DNA of 64,000 nucleotides from Coriaria nepalensis (taxonomy: Eukaryota; Streptophyta; Magnoliopsida; Cucurbitales; Coriariaceae): positions 5,998,501 through 6,062,500 of the forward strand of contig CP114481.1 in assembly GCA_027186245.1 (NCBI GenBank), given 5' to 3'. Made by a program: the position numbers and the translations under genes. The notes under the pieces were generated by a model. That model saw only the letters and a program-made list of their open reading frames with translations, made no database searches and had not been told where the DNA came from. Below are positions 1-13,491 of the stretch, one piece after another (position 1 is the stretch's first letter; each line of letters starts with the position of its first letter).

Positions 1-1
1 G

Positions 2-3000
2 GCTTGGGATGCTTTGAAGACAGAGTTTCAAGGAACAAAAAGAGTTAGAACTATCAGAGTCATTAATCTAAAAAGAGAGTTTGAAAGGCTCAATATGAAA
101 GAAGATGAAACAATCAAAGACTACACCAGTAGATTGATGGAGGTTTCAAATCAAATGAAATTGCTTGGAGAAGATGTGACTGAGAAAACGTTAGTTAACA
201 AAGTATTGGTTAGTTTGCCAACAAAATTTGATTCCAATATCGATGCCGTAGAAGAGAGTAAAGATCTGGATACATGGACACTAGCTGAGCTCACTGGCTT
301 TCTTCAAGCAAATGAGCAAAGACATGCTAAACAGAAAGAAGAAGTGGAGGGTGCTTTTCAAGTCAAGCACAAAATTAAGACTTGGAAGAAGCAAAGCAGT
401 ACCTCTAAACCTTCCAGCAGTCTTGGAAAAAAGAAACTCTCTTGCACAGTATGCAAAAGGAAGAATCACACTGAAAAATATCGATATTGGAAGGGTAAGC
501 CTCAATGTAATAGATGCAAGTTCTTTGACCACGAAGAAAAGGATTGCAGAAGAAAAATTAAAGGCAAATCCAAGATTGAACAAGTAGTTGCAGCTGAAGT
601 AGAAGAAGATGACAATGAATATGAACACTTGTTTATGGCAAAAGAATCCAGTTTTTCAGAATGCGAAAAAGTTTGGCTTATTGACAGTGGTTGTTCAAAT
701 CATATGACTCATAATAAGAAGTTGTTCAAAGAACTTGACAATGATTTCTCTACAACCATTACAGTAGGAAATGGTGAGAAAGTCAAAGCTATGGGAAAGG
801 GAACAGTTGCTGTCATAACAAAAAATGGTATAAAACTCATTTCTGATGTGTTATATGTACCAAGCTTGCAATATAACTTACTTTGTGTAGGCCAACTTAT
901 GAAGAATGGCTTCACTCTTATCTTCAAAGATAATCATTGCTCCATCTTTGACAGTAACCAAGCTGAGGTTGCAAGAGTACCATTCTATCGTAACAGTTTT
1001 TCTATCCAATGGAGTCATCAAGCTTTTAGCTGTAAATCTGATGAAGCATGGATGTGGCACAAAATATTTGGTCACTATGATCTTAATTCCATACACAAAC
1101 TCAGCTCAGAAAGCATGGTTGACAACCTGCCTTTAGTTCAAATCCAGGATCAAGTATGTGAAAGCTGTCAGCTAGGGAAGATGAAGAGAAAGTCATTTCC
1201 AAAGAATCAAGCTTTTAGAGCTGATGATAAGCTTGATCTTGTTCACTCAAACGTGTGTGAGCCAGTGAAAGTTCAATCAATGAATGGAAGTAAGTATTTT
1301 GTAATATTCATTGATGATATGTCCAGATTTTGTTGGATATATTTCTTGAAGGAGAAGTCTGCAGTATTCAGCATCTTTAAGAAGTTCAAGACTCTAGTTG
1401 AAGCTCAAAGTGAAAAAAGAGTCAAGATTATAAGAATGGATAATGGGGGAGAATACACATCATCAGAATTTAAACAATTTTGTGAAGAAAATTGAATTCA
1501 ACATCAACTCACTATTCCATATACCCCTCAACAAAATGGGGTTTCTGAAAGAAAAAACAGAACAATAATGGAGATGGTGAGAAGCATCTTATTTGAGAAG
1601 AAAATTCCCAAGAGATTTTGGGCAGAGGCAGCCAACACTTCAGTTTACCTCATAAACAGACTGCCTACAAAAGCTCTAAATGGAAAAACTCCATTTGAAG
1701 CTTGGAACAAGAGAAAACCAAATGTCTCTCATCTTAGAATATTTGGTTCTACTTGTTTCATTCATGTTCCAGAAGCTAAAAGAGACAAGTTATCTAAGAG
1801 AGCTGAGAAAGGGATACTTGTTGGATATGGAGCAGATTCTAAAGGCTACAGAGTGTTTAATCTTGACACCAAGAAAATTGAAATATGCAGAAACGTGGTG
1901 TTTGATGAAGAGGCAAGCTTTAGATGGGAGGAAGAAACCTTTGATGGAAAGTTACTTAACTTTCAGGAGGAGAATGAAAATTTGACACCTCCTACAGAAA
2001 CTGATGAAGAGAATGATGCCGAACCTCTGCAGCCTAGGTACAGATCATTAGAAGAAGTGTATCAAAGATGTAACTTGGCCATTCATGAACCAAGAACATT
2101 TAAAGAGGTTGAGTATGATAAACATTGGAGAAGGGCAATGTTAGAAGAGCTAGAAATGATTGAGAAGAATCAAACCTGGCAGCTGGTTGAGCAACCTGAG
2201 AATAAGAAGGTAATAGGAGTAAAGTGGGTTTTCAAACTCAAGCTTAATTTTGAAGGCACAATCAACAAATACAAAGCACGATTGGAGGTCAAGGGATACT
2301 CTCAACAATATGGGGTTGACTACTCAGAGACCTTTGCACCAGTAGCAAGGTTGGATATAATTAGGCTTTTGATAGCCTTGTCAGCTTGCAAGGGATGGAA
2401 ATTACACCAATTGGATGTGAAGTCAGCTTTCCTTAATGGAATCCTAGAGGAGGAGATATATGTAAGCCAACCAGAAGGTTTAGAAGTGAAAGGAGAAGAA
2501 AACAAGGTATATAAGCTTCACAAAGCTTTATATGGGCTAAAACAAGCTCCTAGAGCTTGGTATAGTAGAATTGACTCTTACCTCATAAATTCAAATTTTC
2601 AAAGAAGTGAAAGTGATCCCACTCTCTACACTAAATCCTCAGGTAACTCTATTCTAATTCTTTCTCTCTATGTTGATGATCTTCTAATCACTGGTGATAT
2701 AGAGAAATCAATTCAAGTCTTCAGGGAAAGCATGAAGAAAGAATTTGAGATGACATATTTGGGGCTAATGAGCTACTTTCTTGGTATGGAGATCACACAG
2801 CATCCAAAAGGGATCTTCATGAGCCAAGAGAAATATGTGAAGAGTTTGCTTGAGAAGTTTAAAATGGAATCTAGTAAAGTTGTTTCTTCACTATTGGCTA
2901 CAAGTGAGAAATTACTCAAAGAAGATGGTTCTGAAAAAGTGAATGAAACATTTTATAGGAGCTTGATCGGGGGACTAATGTACTTAACATCTACTAGGCC

Positions 3001-3628
3001 AAACATCATGTATTTTGTAAGTCTTTTATCTCGATTTATGAATAATTCATCTCAAATTCATATGAGGGCAGCTAAGAGAGTACTCAGATATCTCAATGGA
3101 ACCAAAAAGTTTGGAATTCTATATGAAGGAGGAGGTTTGGTTTTGGAGGGATATGTTGATAGTGATTGGGCTGGCTCCCTAGACGACTCAAAGAGCACCG
3201 GTGGATATTGCTTCAAGCTTGGAAAAGTGATTTTCTGCTGGAGCTCAAAGAAGCAGAATGTGGTTGCTCAATCAACAGCTGAAGCTGAGTATATTTCAGC
3301 TGCATCAGGAGCAAACCAAGCTGTATGGTTGAGGAAGGTTCTATCAGATTTGGGATTCAATCAAGCAATCTCAACTACTATCTACTGTGATAGCAAGTCA
3401 GCAATTTCTATCTTTGAGAATCCAGTCCATTTTGGGAGAACAAAACTTATACAAGTCAAGTATCATGCAATCAGAGAAAAAATCAAGAATGGTGAAGTAA
3501 ATTGGGAATATTGCAAATCACAAGAAAACCTGGCTGATATCTTTACCAAGTCTCTACCGGGATATCAATTTGAGAACTTGAGATCAAAGTTAGGAGTTAC
3601 AAGTCACTACTTCAAGGAGGAGTGTTAG
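2..3628 (+). pseudogene. Copia gag-pol polyprotein, copy 1, broken
   Basis: One reading frame spans positions 2 to 3628 and is interrupted only by TGA at 1493-1495, where the sister copy has a Gly codon. Visible parts are a gag zinc knuckle (CX2CX4HX4C, 506-547), a protease with intact D-S-G (Asp codon 683-685), an integrase HHCC region, then a D..D..E core in which the first Asp position is Asn (1250-1252). The integrase Glu region follows the stop. The reverse transcriptase has Y-V-D-D (2669-2680), and RNase H reaches the 3' end. The stop codon (3626-3628) overlaps the first bases of the 3' LTR. The N terminus is missing at the window edge. Both the nonsense codon and the integrase change make it non-autonomous. 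Confidence 0.93.
3614..3622 (+). other. Polypurine tract of copia copy 1
   Basis: AAGGAGGAG lies immediately 5' of the 3' LTR, in the standard place for the plus-strand primer of an LTR element. The identical tract precedes the 3' LTR at 22018. Confidence 0.85.
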
Positions 3629-4278
3629 AATTGTGAAGTAGTTTACATATGAGTTCTCCTTTCTCATAAAAGTTGACTTTTTGTGTTTGACATTTTGTGC
3701 CGTTGACTCTCATGCATACAGTTAGAGGGGATTGATTCAAACTTGCTCCAATTGGTTTCACAGTAATCAAATAAGAATTGAAGAAGTTAGACCCTCACTT
3801 GCATGACAAGTTGTCTTGAAGCCTGCTGCAGGACAAGATCAAGTTTGGCGGTTTTTTATGATTCTAGTTGGAATCTCAATTGTCAAACAAGTTTGTTTTG
3901 ATGTTTTTGATGTGTTTAAAGTATTAGAAAGAAGTCTGGAATTGCTTGTGGAAGTTTGGGAATTGGAAGAGAAATTTTTTCTCTGTCTCTGCAAAAGTTG
4001 CAGTATGCAGAACTTTTCTGCATAGTTCTGTAGTTGTGTGCTAAATGGTTTAAAAACATGTTTTTGCTCAGATTAAGTTCAGTTTTTTTTTCTTTTCAGG
4101 TTAGTTAGGTAGATGTTGATTTGATTTAAGCTTCTCAAGTTGTACCTTTTAAATTTAACTTTATTTTCTTCATCATAGCAAGTTGTAATACTTAAGCAAC
4201 TCAAGTTAATGAAATCTTATGCAATTTTTAGAAATTGTGAGTGTTTTCTGTTTTTTCCAGATTCTCTATTCTTTTACA
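3623..4278 (+). repeat. 3' LTR of copia copy 1
   Basis: 656 bp starting TGTTAGAATT and ending TTTTACA, bounded by TG and CA. It aligns along its length with the LTRs at 17314-17968 and 22018-22674 and is closest to the latter, the matching 3' LTR of the duplicated element. Confidence 0.95.
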
Positions 4279-4283
4279 GTCTG
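4279..4283 (+). repeat. Target site duplication GTCTG (right side, copy 1)
   Basis: The five bases GTCTG directly follow the 3' LTR. The same five bases flank both sides of the complete copy (17309-17313 and 22675-22679), so this is the right half of the same target duplication. The left half lies outside the window. Confidence 0.85.
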
Positions 4284-5120
4284 CCACCACAAGTCCTTAC
4301 AATAGAAGCAAATTCTCATCTGATTCAAAGAGCAATACTGATAATTCCGGTGATTTTTGACTTAGAAAGAAGGATAACCTCCCGAAGGATAGAGATGAAA
4401 ATTCCAAAGTTTAATGGAGATGATCCCTCTGCATGGATAAGTAAGACAAAAGCGTTCTTTTCTTTTAAGAAGATTCGTCACCATGAACAGGTATCATTTG
4501 TAGCATATCACTTGGATGAAAAATGCCACTCAACGAGAAGAAATTAGTGATGGGGTTTACTTGAAGTTTCAACCATATCAGGCCTCAATATTATGTTAGG
4601 CTCATCGGAAGAAGATAATTAATAAGTATTTTGGTCCATACAAAGTGATTGGCATAAGTTGGAGCAGTAGTACATCGCCCCGTTATTTCTAAATAGTATA
4701 TCAGATTTTCCATATTTGATTATTAAAAATATGTGTTGGTGACCCAAAAATTATTCCTTCATTTCCACCATATGATGATGGAGGCGCACAGTGCTCCAAT
4801 TACTCTAGATAGTAGATTATAGATGGGTAAGAGAGAGACAGAAAAGAGTTTCAAGAAACATTGGTCTATTAAGAGCAGCTTCTAAGAGAAGAAAGTATCA
4901 TTGGAACAAGTCGATTTCCAACTTCAACCTTGAGGACAAGGTTTTTCTAGTCGAGAAAGATAATGTTAGGCCTATGATGATAGGATGCAAAAGAATTAGG
5001 AAGCCAAATAAACATTATCTCTAGTTGAAGATTAATTAGGTTTATCTTAGCTATATAAGGAATGATTTTGTTATGTTTTGTAGTTTGATAGTTTTACTAG
5101 AATATGTATTTTTTATTGGT
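4284..5120 (+). mobile_element. Relic of an older Ty3/gypsy element, host of the copia insertion
   Basis: Degraded plus-strand gypsy sequence. At about 4394-4480 the frame reads M-K-I-P-K-F-N-G-D-D-P, typical of the start of a gypsy gag domain. At about 4551-4690 a broken frame resembles the integrase C-terminal module (Y-L-K-F-Q-P-Y followed by K-Y-F-G-P-Y-K-V-I). At about 4905-4970 there is the N-L-E-D-K-V-F-L motif that ends many gypsy polyproteins. Frameshifts and stops are frequent and the interior between gag and integrase is missing. The same relic stands at 22680-23510. Relationships beyond Ty3/gypsy are not resolved. Confidence 0.7.
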
Positions 5121-5143
5121 TACACAAAGTAGTTACAACGGTT

Positions 5144-6389
<1,246 letters not shown>

Positions 6390-6639
6390 TCTCTTCTTCC
6401 CTCCTCTTTCTATCTCTCTCTTTTGATCCTCCTTCACGAATACTACTTGCTAGTGCGACTAATTAAGTGCAGAATATATAATCATAAGAATACTAACAAG
6501 CATCTTTGTCTTTCTTAATAAATAAAGAGATGATAAAGTTCAAATGAGCTGTGTGGCAGAGTCCCGCCTCTCTAAAGTCCAGACTAGATTTTTCTCTAAT
6601 ACTTCCAATCTGATCCTGGTCCGGTCCCACCTCTCTGAA

Positions 6640-7006
6640 GTCTATTTGTATGCATACATAATATAATAATATAACAAGTGTATACTTTTTTTTTTTGTCC
6701 CCACTTCCTTCACCTCTTGTATTACGTTCCTACAAAATAATAATTGGACTATTATCTTACGTACTGCCTCATCTCTCATATTACTTGAACAAACTAGATT
6801 TCTCTTCTTAAGCAAAGATATGGAAAAGAATAGTATGTCTTCAAATGAGACTTTTGCCAATAAGGGAAGTAGAAAGGCTTAATGTAGAAGAGAAGAAAAG
6901 TACAAAGACGACCAGTCAAACATCGACAAACAATCAAACACAAACATAGTGACAAATAACAGGATAGGGAAAATGGAAAAGAGGAAAATGACAATATCTG
7001 GAACCT
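6640..7006. repeat. SDR-spacer repeat, copy a
   Basis: This 370-bp stretch, from TTTGTATGCATACATAATA to GACAATATCT, lies between the 5' end of SDR-A and the 3' end of the next SDR. Related copies are at 7398-7655, at 8300-8333 joined across the gypsy insertion to 14774-15110, and at 25028-25394. It holds an oligo-T run and no convincing coding frame; short open frames in it are not conserved between copies. It is probably duplicated spacer of the SDR array; a short non-autonomous transposon is not excluded. Confidence 0.8.
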
Positions 7007-7022
7007 TATCTGCTAAATATAT

Positions 7023-7387
7023 CTAGTCATGCTGAGGATAGAAGCCATTAACAGACATCCCTCCATCAACACAAATGATATGTCCGGTTATGTAAGATGA
7101 TGCAGGTAAGCAAAGGAATGCTACTAGAGATGAAACCTCGCTCGGATATCCTAATCTCCTAAGAGGAGTTCTAGAATATACCTCTTCTACATACTTTTCA
7201 TTACTTAGTACCTACAAGAACGAATATCTCAATATTATTACAAACCATTATCCTCAACAGGTGAGATGATTCATCATTACCTGTTCCGCCAATGACGTTT
7301 TGATGCACCAAGGTGCAACGGCATTTCTCCTTATATTGTCTTCTGCCCATTCACATGCCAAATACTTAGTAAGCTGGTTGATTGCTC
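7023..7387 (-). pseudogene. Truncated SDR gene, last two exons only (copy of SDR-C)
   Basis: Exon 5 (7211-7023, ending F-Y-P-Q-H-D) and exon 4 (7387-7281) match the complete SDR-C at 25411-26706 at the constant offset 18388. Exons 1-3, with the cofactor and catalytic motifs, are absent. At about 7398 the sequence switches within intron 3 to another copy of the spacer repeat, with only two bases (AA) shared at the junction. No enzyme can be made. Confidence 0.88.
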
Positions 7388-7397
7388 CTGAAAATAC

Positions 7398-7655
7398 AAC
7401 AAGTGTATACTTTTTTTTTTGTCCCCACTTCCTTCACCTCTTGTATTACGTTCCTACAAAATAATAATTGGACTATTATCTTAGGTACTGCCTCATCTAT
7501 CATATTATTTGAACAAACTAGATTTCCCTTCTTAAGCAAAGATATGGAAATGAATAGTATGTCTTCGAATGAGACTTTCGCCAATAAGGGAAGTAGAAAG
7601 GCTTAATGTAGAAGAGAAGTACAAAGACGACCGACCAAACATCGACAATGAATCA
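7398..7655. repeat. SDR-spacer repeat, copy b, at the truncation breakpoint
   Basis: It starts ACAAGTGTATAC plus an oligo-T run and follows copy a (6673 onward) for about 250 bp with scattered differences. It then diverges after the GACGACC..AAACATCGACAA region. It is fused directly to the broken intron of the truncated SDR. Confidence 0.8.
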
Positions 7656-8328
7656 AAGTTTAAAGGTGTAAATTGAATTAAAGGTCTGTGCCCAAGCCTA
7701 AAAAATATTTTATAAATACTTTATAAATATACTTTATAGGGACAAATTTTTAAAAATATTTATAAGTGATTATAAATAATGAGCATTTATAATAATAAAT
7801 AAAGGTTGAGGTCTGACCAGAACTCACACTCGCACGTGCGCACATGGGCGTGAGGCACTTGACACTTTTGCGATGTGGCGGATGACCCCCACGTACCGTA
7901 GTTGACCGATTTAATTAAAACGGTTAGTTACCGTTAGAATTTGAATTTCGATAATTCAAATATATTACCGTTAAAACTGTTTAACTATTTTTCCAAGATA
8001 TACGACTGTTCGAGAAATAATAAACTATTTCACAAACACGTGCCAAATTTCCCAATAAATATGAAAAATATGTACTGTAAGAATTTACATAACAAAACCA
8101 ATATTCCATAAAAAAAGTTTCACTGTTGCTTGTGAGATTTTGTAAAGATTTGTCATATCTCAAAAATTATTTTTACAGTAACCTGAAGCAATCCGGGAGG
8201 GTGAAAATATCATTTTTTGAAAAAAGTATTCATTACGTGTTTCAAGTCTCGATTCCAAAATACTACTAACACCCACCTATCTATAGTCTATACATACAGT
8301 TTGTATGCATACATAATACAATAATATA
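7656..8328. other. AT-rich non-coding stretch, possible transposon remnant
   Basis: No coding frame or RNA gene was recognised. It includes a more GC-rich part around 7805-7905 and many short A/T runs. Its last 30 bases resemble the beginning of the SDR-spacer repeat, giving the left flank of the gypsy insertion. It could be part of an old LTR, but I find no partner copy here. Confidence 0.4.
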
Positions 8329-8333
8329 CCATG
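8329..8333. repeat. Target site duplication CCATG (left)
   Basis: CCATG immediately precedes the TG of the left LTR and recurs directly after the right LTR at 14774-14778. It is a 5-bp duplication as expected for LTR-retrotransposon integration. Confidence 0.9.
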
Positions 8334-9094
8334 TGATATGAACCATGCCCGGAGATGACGAATCTGTGATTCAAGGTTCCAAGATCATTCTACTCAAATA
8401 CGAATGGGATGTAGAAGACGCCACAATCTGGAATTGAATAACGGATTAATAAGTCGGGATGAACGTTATAGATAAATCTGATAAGTTCGAAAAATTCTAG
8501 AAGAACTAAAGATAATTTTCTCTCAAATGTTTTATCACCGATCTGTCTCTACAAAAGAAATCAACCCTCTTTATCTAGAGAAAGTTCCAGCAGAGAAAAC
8601 ACAACCTAAGCAGTGTGAGATTCTTAGAAAACTAAGCAGACAACTAAATAAAACCTAATAAAACTAAACAAACAATTAAATAGAGTCAAATTTCCCTAAT
8701 ATGATCAAAACAACCAAAAAACCAAAAAATGAATCTATTCCCATGTGATTTAGAGATATCAAACTCAAATAAATACTTGAAAAGTAGTTAGAAGGTTTTA
8801 TCCATTATTTGAGCTTATTATGATGAAATTGGTCCAAATTAGCCTGAAACACTTCAACAAGCTCATTCCTTCATTATGGGCTTCTCCAAAGCTTGAACTA
8901 ATGAATACCATCCTGTAGAATCACATTCACCACTTTCAATAGGCCTCCATGAATGGGCGTGAGCCGATATTACTTGAATCAGCATATTAAGCGCTTCTTT
9001 GAATTTATTCAAACGAGCTCTTATAACCAGACCAACGAGAACTTGAATTGAGTCTGAATGTGCATCAATCCATGTGCTAAGCTTGTCCTCATCA
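8334..9094 (-). repeat. LTR of the gypsy element (3' LTR in element orientation)
   Basis: 761 bp, TG...CA, aligned along its whole length with 14012-14773. The two share landmarks such as GATTCAAG near one end and TTGTCCTCATCA at the other, with numerous substitutions between them. Confidence 0.92.
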
Positions 9095-9107
9095 TTCCCC
9101 TCCTCTT
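9095..9107 (-). other. Polypurine tract of the gypsy element
   Basis: On the minus strand the bases next to the 3' LTR read AAGAGGAGGGGAA, a purine run in the expected primer position. It overlaps the very end of the pol coding remnant. Confidence 0.8.
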
Positions 9108-10033
9108 GAAAAGGATTTGTCCTGAAATTGTCACCTACATCAAAAGGCCTTAAATCAACAATATTAAAAGAAGCATTAACACCAAACTCACCAAGAAAAT
9201 CTAGCTTGTAAGCATTATCATTGATCCTTTCAAGAACTTAGAATGGACCATCCCCTCTTGGAAGCAGCTTGGAATGCTTTTGCTCTGGAAATCATTCCTT
9301 CCTCATGTGCAACCAAACCCAATGTAGTTATAGGATTAAATCTGTAAACAATCTCAAATGGCGAATACTCAGTAGCATAATGAATAAAATGATTATAAGC
9401 AAACTCAACATGCGGTAGACAATCTTCCCAAGTTTTGATGTTCTTTTTAATTATAGCTCTCAACAAAGTAGATAAAGTTTTATTCACAATCTCGGTTTAA
9501 CCATCAATTTGTGAAAGATAAGTTGTAGAAAATAATAATTTAGTTCCTAACTTTTCCCACAAGGTCTTCCAAAAGTAACTAAAAAACTTAGCATCCCTAT
9601 CAGAAACAATGGTCCTAAGCATATGATGAAGCTTTATAATTTCTCTAAAGAACAAATCAGCAACATTGGAAGCATCATCAGTTTTATGACATGAAATAAA
9701 ATATGTCATCTTAGAAAATCTATCCACCACCACAAATACTAAATCTCTTCATTTCTTAGACATAGGCAAACCTAAAATAAAATCCATCGAAATATCAATC
9801 CAACGTTCACTAGGAATTGGCAACGGGGTGTATAAACCATGGGAATTCACTCTTGATTTAGCTTGTCTACAAGTGACACACCTAACACAAAGTCTATCAA
9901 CATCTCTTTTCATATGTGGCCAATAGAAGTGTTCTCGCAAAACTGTTAAAGTCTTAACAACTCCAAAATGCCATATTAACCCTCCATAATGGGATTCCCT
10001 TACTAATAGATCTATCAAAGAGCAATTAGGCAC
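9108..10033 (-). pseudogene. Gypsy integrase remnant
   Basis: Read on the minus strand from 10033 downward. The zinc-binding H..H..CX2C region includes C-V-R-C-V-T-C-R-Q-A-K, followed by the core with [16 protein letters not shown] and V-S-D-R-D-A-K-F. The A-Y-N-H segment lies in 9230-9487. A frameshift or stop separates blocks near 9740 and 9490, and the tail toward 9108 ends in an N-P-F-Q-E-E-G motif common in gypsy polyproteins. It would act to insert element cDNA into the genome, but the reading frame is broken. Confidence 0.88.
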
Positions 10034-10240
10034 GCATAACTTATTCTCTCAAAACAGAAACCCATCATGCCTAAAATACTTACCACTAGTATATTTCACA
10101 CAAGAATGATATTCAACACTAAAATCATGGTCATTAGCATATAACTCTTTGATATGTTCAAATCCAAGCAATTTAGCATCAAGAGTTGAGATAAGGTTGT
10201 ACCTTTGGGAAGGCGCATCTGCAACGACATTTTCCTTACC

Positions 10241-10687
10241 TTATTTGTAACAAATGACATATGGAAATGTCTCAAAGAACTCCACCCAACGAGCATGTCG
10301 TTTGTTCAGCTTGTGTTGGCCCTTTAAATATTTCAAGGACTCATGATCGATATGAACTATAAACCCCTTAGGCCATAGGTAGTGATGCCATATCTCTAAA
10401 GATTGAACTAATGCATATAACTCCTTATCATAAGTTGGAAAGTTTAAAGCTGCTTTGCTTACTTTTTCACTAAAATATGCAATCGGTCTCCCTTCTTGCA
10501 TAAGAACTGCTCCTATAACAATTCCAAAAGCATCACATTCAATTTCAAAAGTCTTAGAAAAGTAAGGTAAAGACAATAAGGGAGCATTTGTTAGCTTCTC
10601 TTTGATTAGCTGAAATGCATTCCCTTGTTCTTCTCCCCATCTACATCCAACATTCTTCTTGATCACTTTTGTAAGTGGCGCGACCAA
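10241..10687 (-). pseudogene. Gypsy RNase H remnant
   Basis: A 148-codon open stretch contains the family hallmarks E-C-D-A (first acidic residue), G-A-V-L-M-Q and R-P-I-A-Y-F-S-E-K. Later come Y-D-K-E-L-Y-A-L and [10 protein letters not shown]. It continues the reverse transcriptase module upstream on the minus strand but is separated from it by stops and frame changes. Confidence 0.9.
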
Positions 10688-10699
10688 AGTATTGAAATC

Positions 10700-11330
10700 T
10701 TTTACAAATTGCCGATAAAAGCTAGCAAGTCTATGAAAGCTTCGAACATTACCTACACTTCTTAGACTCGGCGAATCTCAAATAGCACATATCTTTTCCT
10801 CATCAACCTGTATACCTTGTACACTAACAACAAATCTTAGAAATACAAGCTTATTGGTGCAAAAAGTGCATTTCTTAGTGTTAGCAAATAACTTTTCCTT
10901 CCTAAGTACATCTAAAACAAATTTTGAATGTATTACATGATCATCCAAGTTTTTTCTATAAATGAGTATATCATCAAAATAAACAACAAAAAATTTGCCT
11001 ATTAATGCACGCAAAACATGATTCATAAGTCTCATAAAAGTTTTATGTGCATTAGTCAAACCAAAATGCATAACTAACTATTCATATAAACCATATTTTG
11101 TTTTAAAGGATGTTTTCCATTCATCCCCTTCTTTCATTCTAATTTGATGATATCCACTTTTCAAATCAATCTTAGAGAACACACTAGAATCATGCAATTT
11201 ATCAAGTATATCATCTAATCTAGGAATTAGATGACGATACTTTACCGTAATGTTGTTGATGGCTCAACAATCAACACATCCTCTAAGTCCCATCCTTTTT
11301 AGGAACCAACAAAACATGAACCACACATGG
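10700..11330 (-). pseudogene. Gypsy reverse transcriptase remnant
   Basis: Minus-strand blocks include [13 protein letters not shown] (about 11140-11190), F-G-L-T-N-A (11050-11070) and the catalytic Y-F-D-D-I-L-I-Y motif (about 10960-10985). A stop lies just before 11071 and further breaks follow. The catalytic Asp pair itself is retained. Confidence 0.9.
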
Positions 11331-12023
11331 GCTCATGCTTTCTCTAACGTACTCTTTTTCCTGCAACTCTCCAACTTGTCTTTGAAGTTCCTTGGTCTCC
11401 TCCGGAGTACTTCTATAAGCTGATCTATTTGGAATGTCATACTCGGTACAAAATCAATCTGATGCTCAATTCCTCATATTAGAGGTAGTGTATTTAGCGT
11501 TTCTTTGGGAAAGACATCCTCATAATCCTACAAAAGAGAAACAAAAGAACTAGGCAAAACTTTTTCAAATTCGTTAGTGTTTCAAATAGCCTCTTTTTAC
11601 AAAAGTACAATCATTGGTTGTCTTGAAAACAAAGTATTCTTTATCTCACTCACTCTTGCATAAAAATTCTTTTGTTGCCTCTATATTTTTCTCCCAATGG
11701 TCGAATCTCTTTTTTCTTTTCCACTCTCTTTTTTCTCAACATCCCTCTTATTTTCATTCTCTTTTGCACTCTTTTCTTTTGTTTACTCTCTTTCTTTTGA
11801 TCACTTTCCTTTTGCAACCTCACCTGATCTTCATAAACCTAATTTGGTGTCACTCGCCTATGAAAAAAGTACTTATTAGAAAACCCATCATTTGTCACTC
11901 GCCTATGAAACTGACATGGTCGCACCAATAACAAGTGTCCAACTTGCATTAAAATTACATCACACAACACTTCATTTTCATATTTACAAATCCGAAATGA
12001 AACTAACACTTGCTTTTCTACCT

Positions 12024-12365
12024 TCACCTCACCACTATCTTTAACCATTGCAACTTATATGGCCGTGGATGCTTGAGTGTTGAAAGCCCCAATTTTTCCA
12101 CTAAGATGGTGCTAGCAATATTAGTACAACTCCCACTATCAATAACTACACTACACACCTTGCTCTGAACGTGACACCTAGTATGAAAGATGTTTTCTCG
12201 TTGCACCGAGTCATCTTCTTTTGCTTGCACACTTAGAGCTCTTCTTACCACCAACAATTCTCCTTGTACATCAAACTTCTCATTTTCCACATCTTCTAAT
12301 GATGACATAGATTCAATGTCATCTTCATCATCAGTCTCACTCTCACCATTCTCACGCAACATCAT
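12024..12365 (-). pseudogene. Gypsy protease region remnant
   Basis: Following gag on the minus strand, an acidic stretch (D-D-E-D-D-I-E) leads into V-I-D-S-G-S-C-T-N, a retropepsin-like active site with D-S-G intact, then L-G-L-S-T-L. The frame is lost shortly after, and the sequence between here and the reverse transcriptase is disrupted. Confidence 0.85.
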
Positions 12366-12368
12366 AAC

Positions 12369-13491
12369 TCTTTTATTCGGACATTAGCTTTCTATGTGAC
12401 TCATGCCTTGGCATTTAAAATACTTAATATCACAATTTCGACTAGTGGAAGAATCTACTTTACCTTGGTTTCCATGGCTGGTCATCTCTGGTTTTTGTTC
12501 ACTCTTAGGTCTTGTTATAGCTAACTTCTCCTCATCCTTTGCATAGCTTGGCTTCCAAAAAGAAGAAATCAAACCAAGGGTTGTACGTGTACCACCCCTT
12601 CTCTTGATTTGTTGTTCAACTTTGATGGCCATGTGCACCATATCTTCCAACTCCATATAATGTTGCATATCTACCTTATCATGAATTTCTCGGTTCAATC
12701 CATGCAATAATCTAGCCATATTGACTTCTTGGTCTTCTTCTATACTTGCCCTTATCATAATAACCTCCATCTCCTTAAAATAATCTTCAACACTCTGATT
12801 CCCTTGAGTGAGACCTTGCAGCTTTTGATACAAATCTCGATAATAATGGCTTGGCATAAACCGTCTCTTCATCACAATTTTTAAATTTTCCCATGTCTCA
12901 ATGGGACATTATCTATTTCTCTTAATATTTGTCATTAATTGATCCCACCAAACAATGGCATAATCAGTGAATTCAACAGCATCAAGCCTCACCTTTTTAA
13001 TCTCGGAATAGTGATGAAAATCAAACACCAACTCCATTTTTTTCCCACTCAAGATAAGCTTAAAGATCAGTTTTCCCTTGGAAAGAAGGAATCTTCATCT
13101 TAATGCTACCCATATTATTGTTTTCTCGATTCCTATCTTCTCTAAACCGCCCATATCTCCTATGACCTCCCATTAAATTTCGATCATCTTCCTCTTTAAA
13201 TCCAATCCCATTATATTCCTCACTTTCATCCCTCACTTCCCTAGGTTGAACTCTTTCCCTCGTACGTGCATTAGGAGCCATTTGTCGTTGTTCCCTACGT
13301 GCATTCTCAATTTGATCTAACCATTCATGTACATGCTCCAACTCCCTCCGCATCATACGCCTCATCTCTCCCACTATAGCCTTAGTAAACAATGTCAGGT
13401 CAGCCACTCCTACATTACCTTCATGACTATTGTGAGACTTTTTTTTCCTGCAAAATAAGGTTAGAAACAAAAAATGCAAGGACCTTACCAC
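12369..13491 (-). pseudogene. Gypsy gag remnant
   Basis: On the minus strand, an Arg/Glu-rich leader (13491-13060) runs into M-K-I-P-S-F-Q-G-K-T, the usual opening of the gag core. A frame change follows, then a long block (12875-12384) with R-F-M-P-S-H-Y, L-T-Q-G-N-Q-S-V-E-D-Y and the zinc knuckle. In that knuckle the first Cys is replaced by an aromatic residue (K-Y-F-K-C-Q-G), and a TAA falls just before the last Cys. The protein would package element RNA if intact. Confidence 0.88.

Larger units (their letters stand above)
1..4278 (+). mobile_element. Ty1/copia LTR retrotransposon, copy 1 (5' part outside window)
   Basis: Plus-strand copia element entering the window inside gag and ending with a complete 3' LTR. 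Domains run in the copia order gag, protease, integrase, reverse transcriptase, RNase H. It is a duplicate of the element at 17314-22674: both are followed by the identical flank starting GTCTG and then the same gypsy relic. That identity means one insertion later copied with its surroundings, not two insertions. It is coding-dead, with an in-frame stop at 1493-1495 and a changed integrase active-site residue. Confidence 0.95.

Noticed and set aside
312..587. Alternative-frame open reading frames over copia gag (also 18650-18922)
   Set aside because: They are shadows of the gag frame with the zinc knuckle. No independent coding signal.
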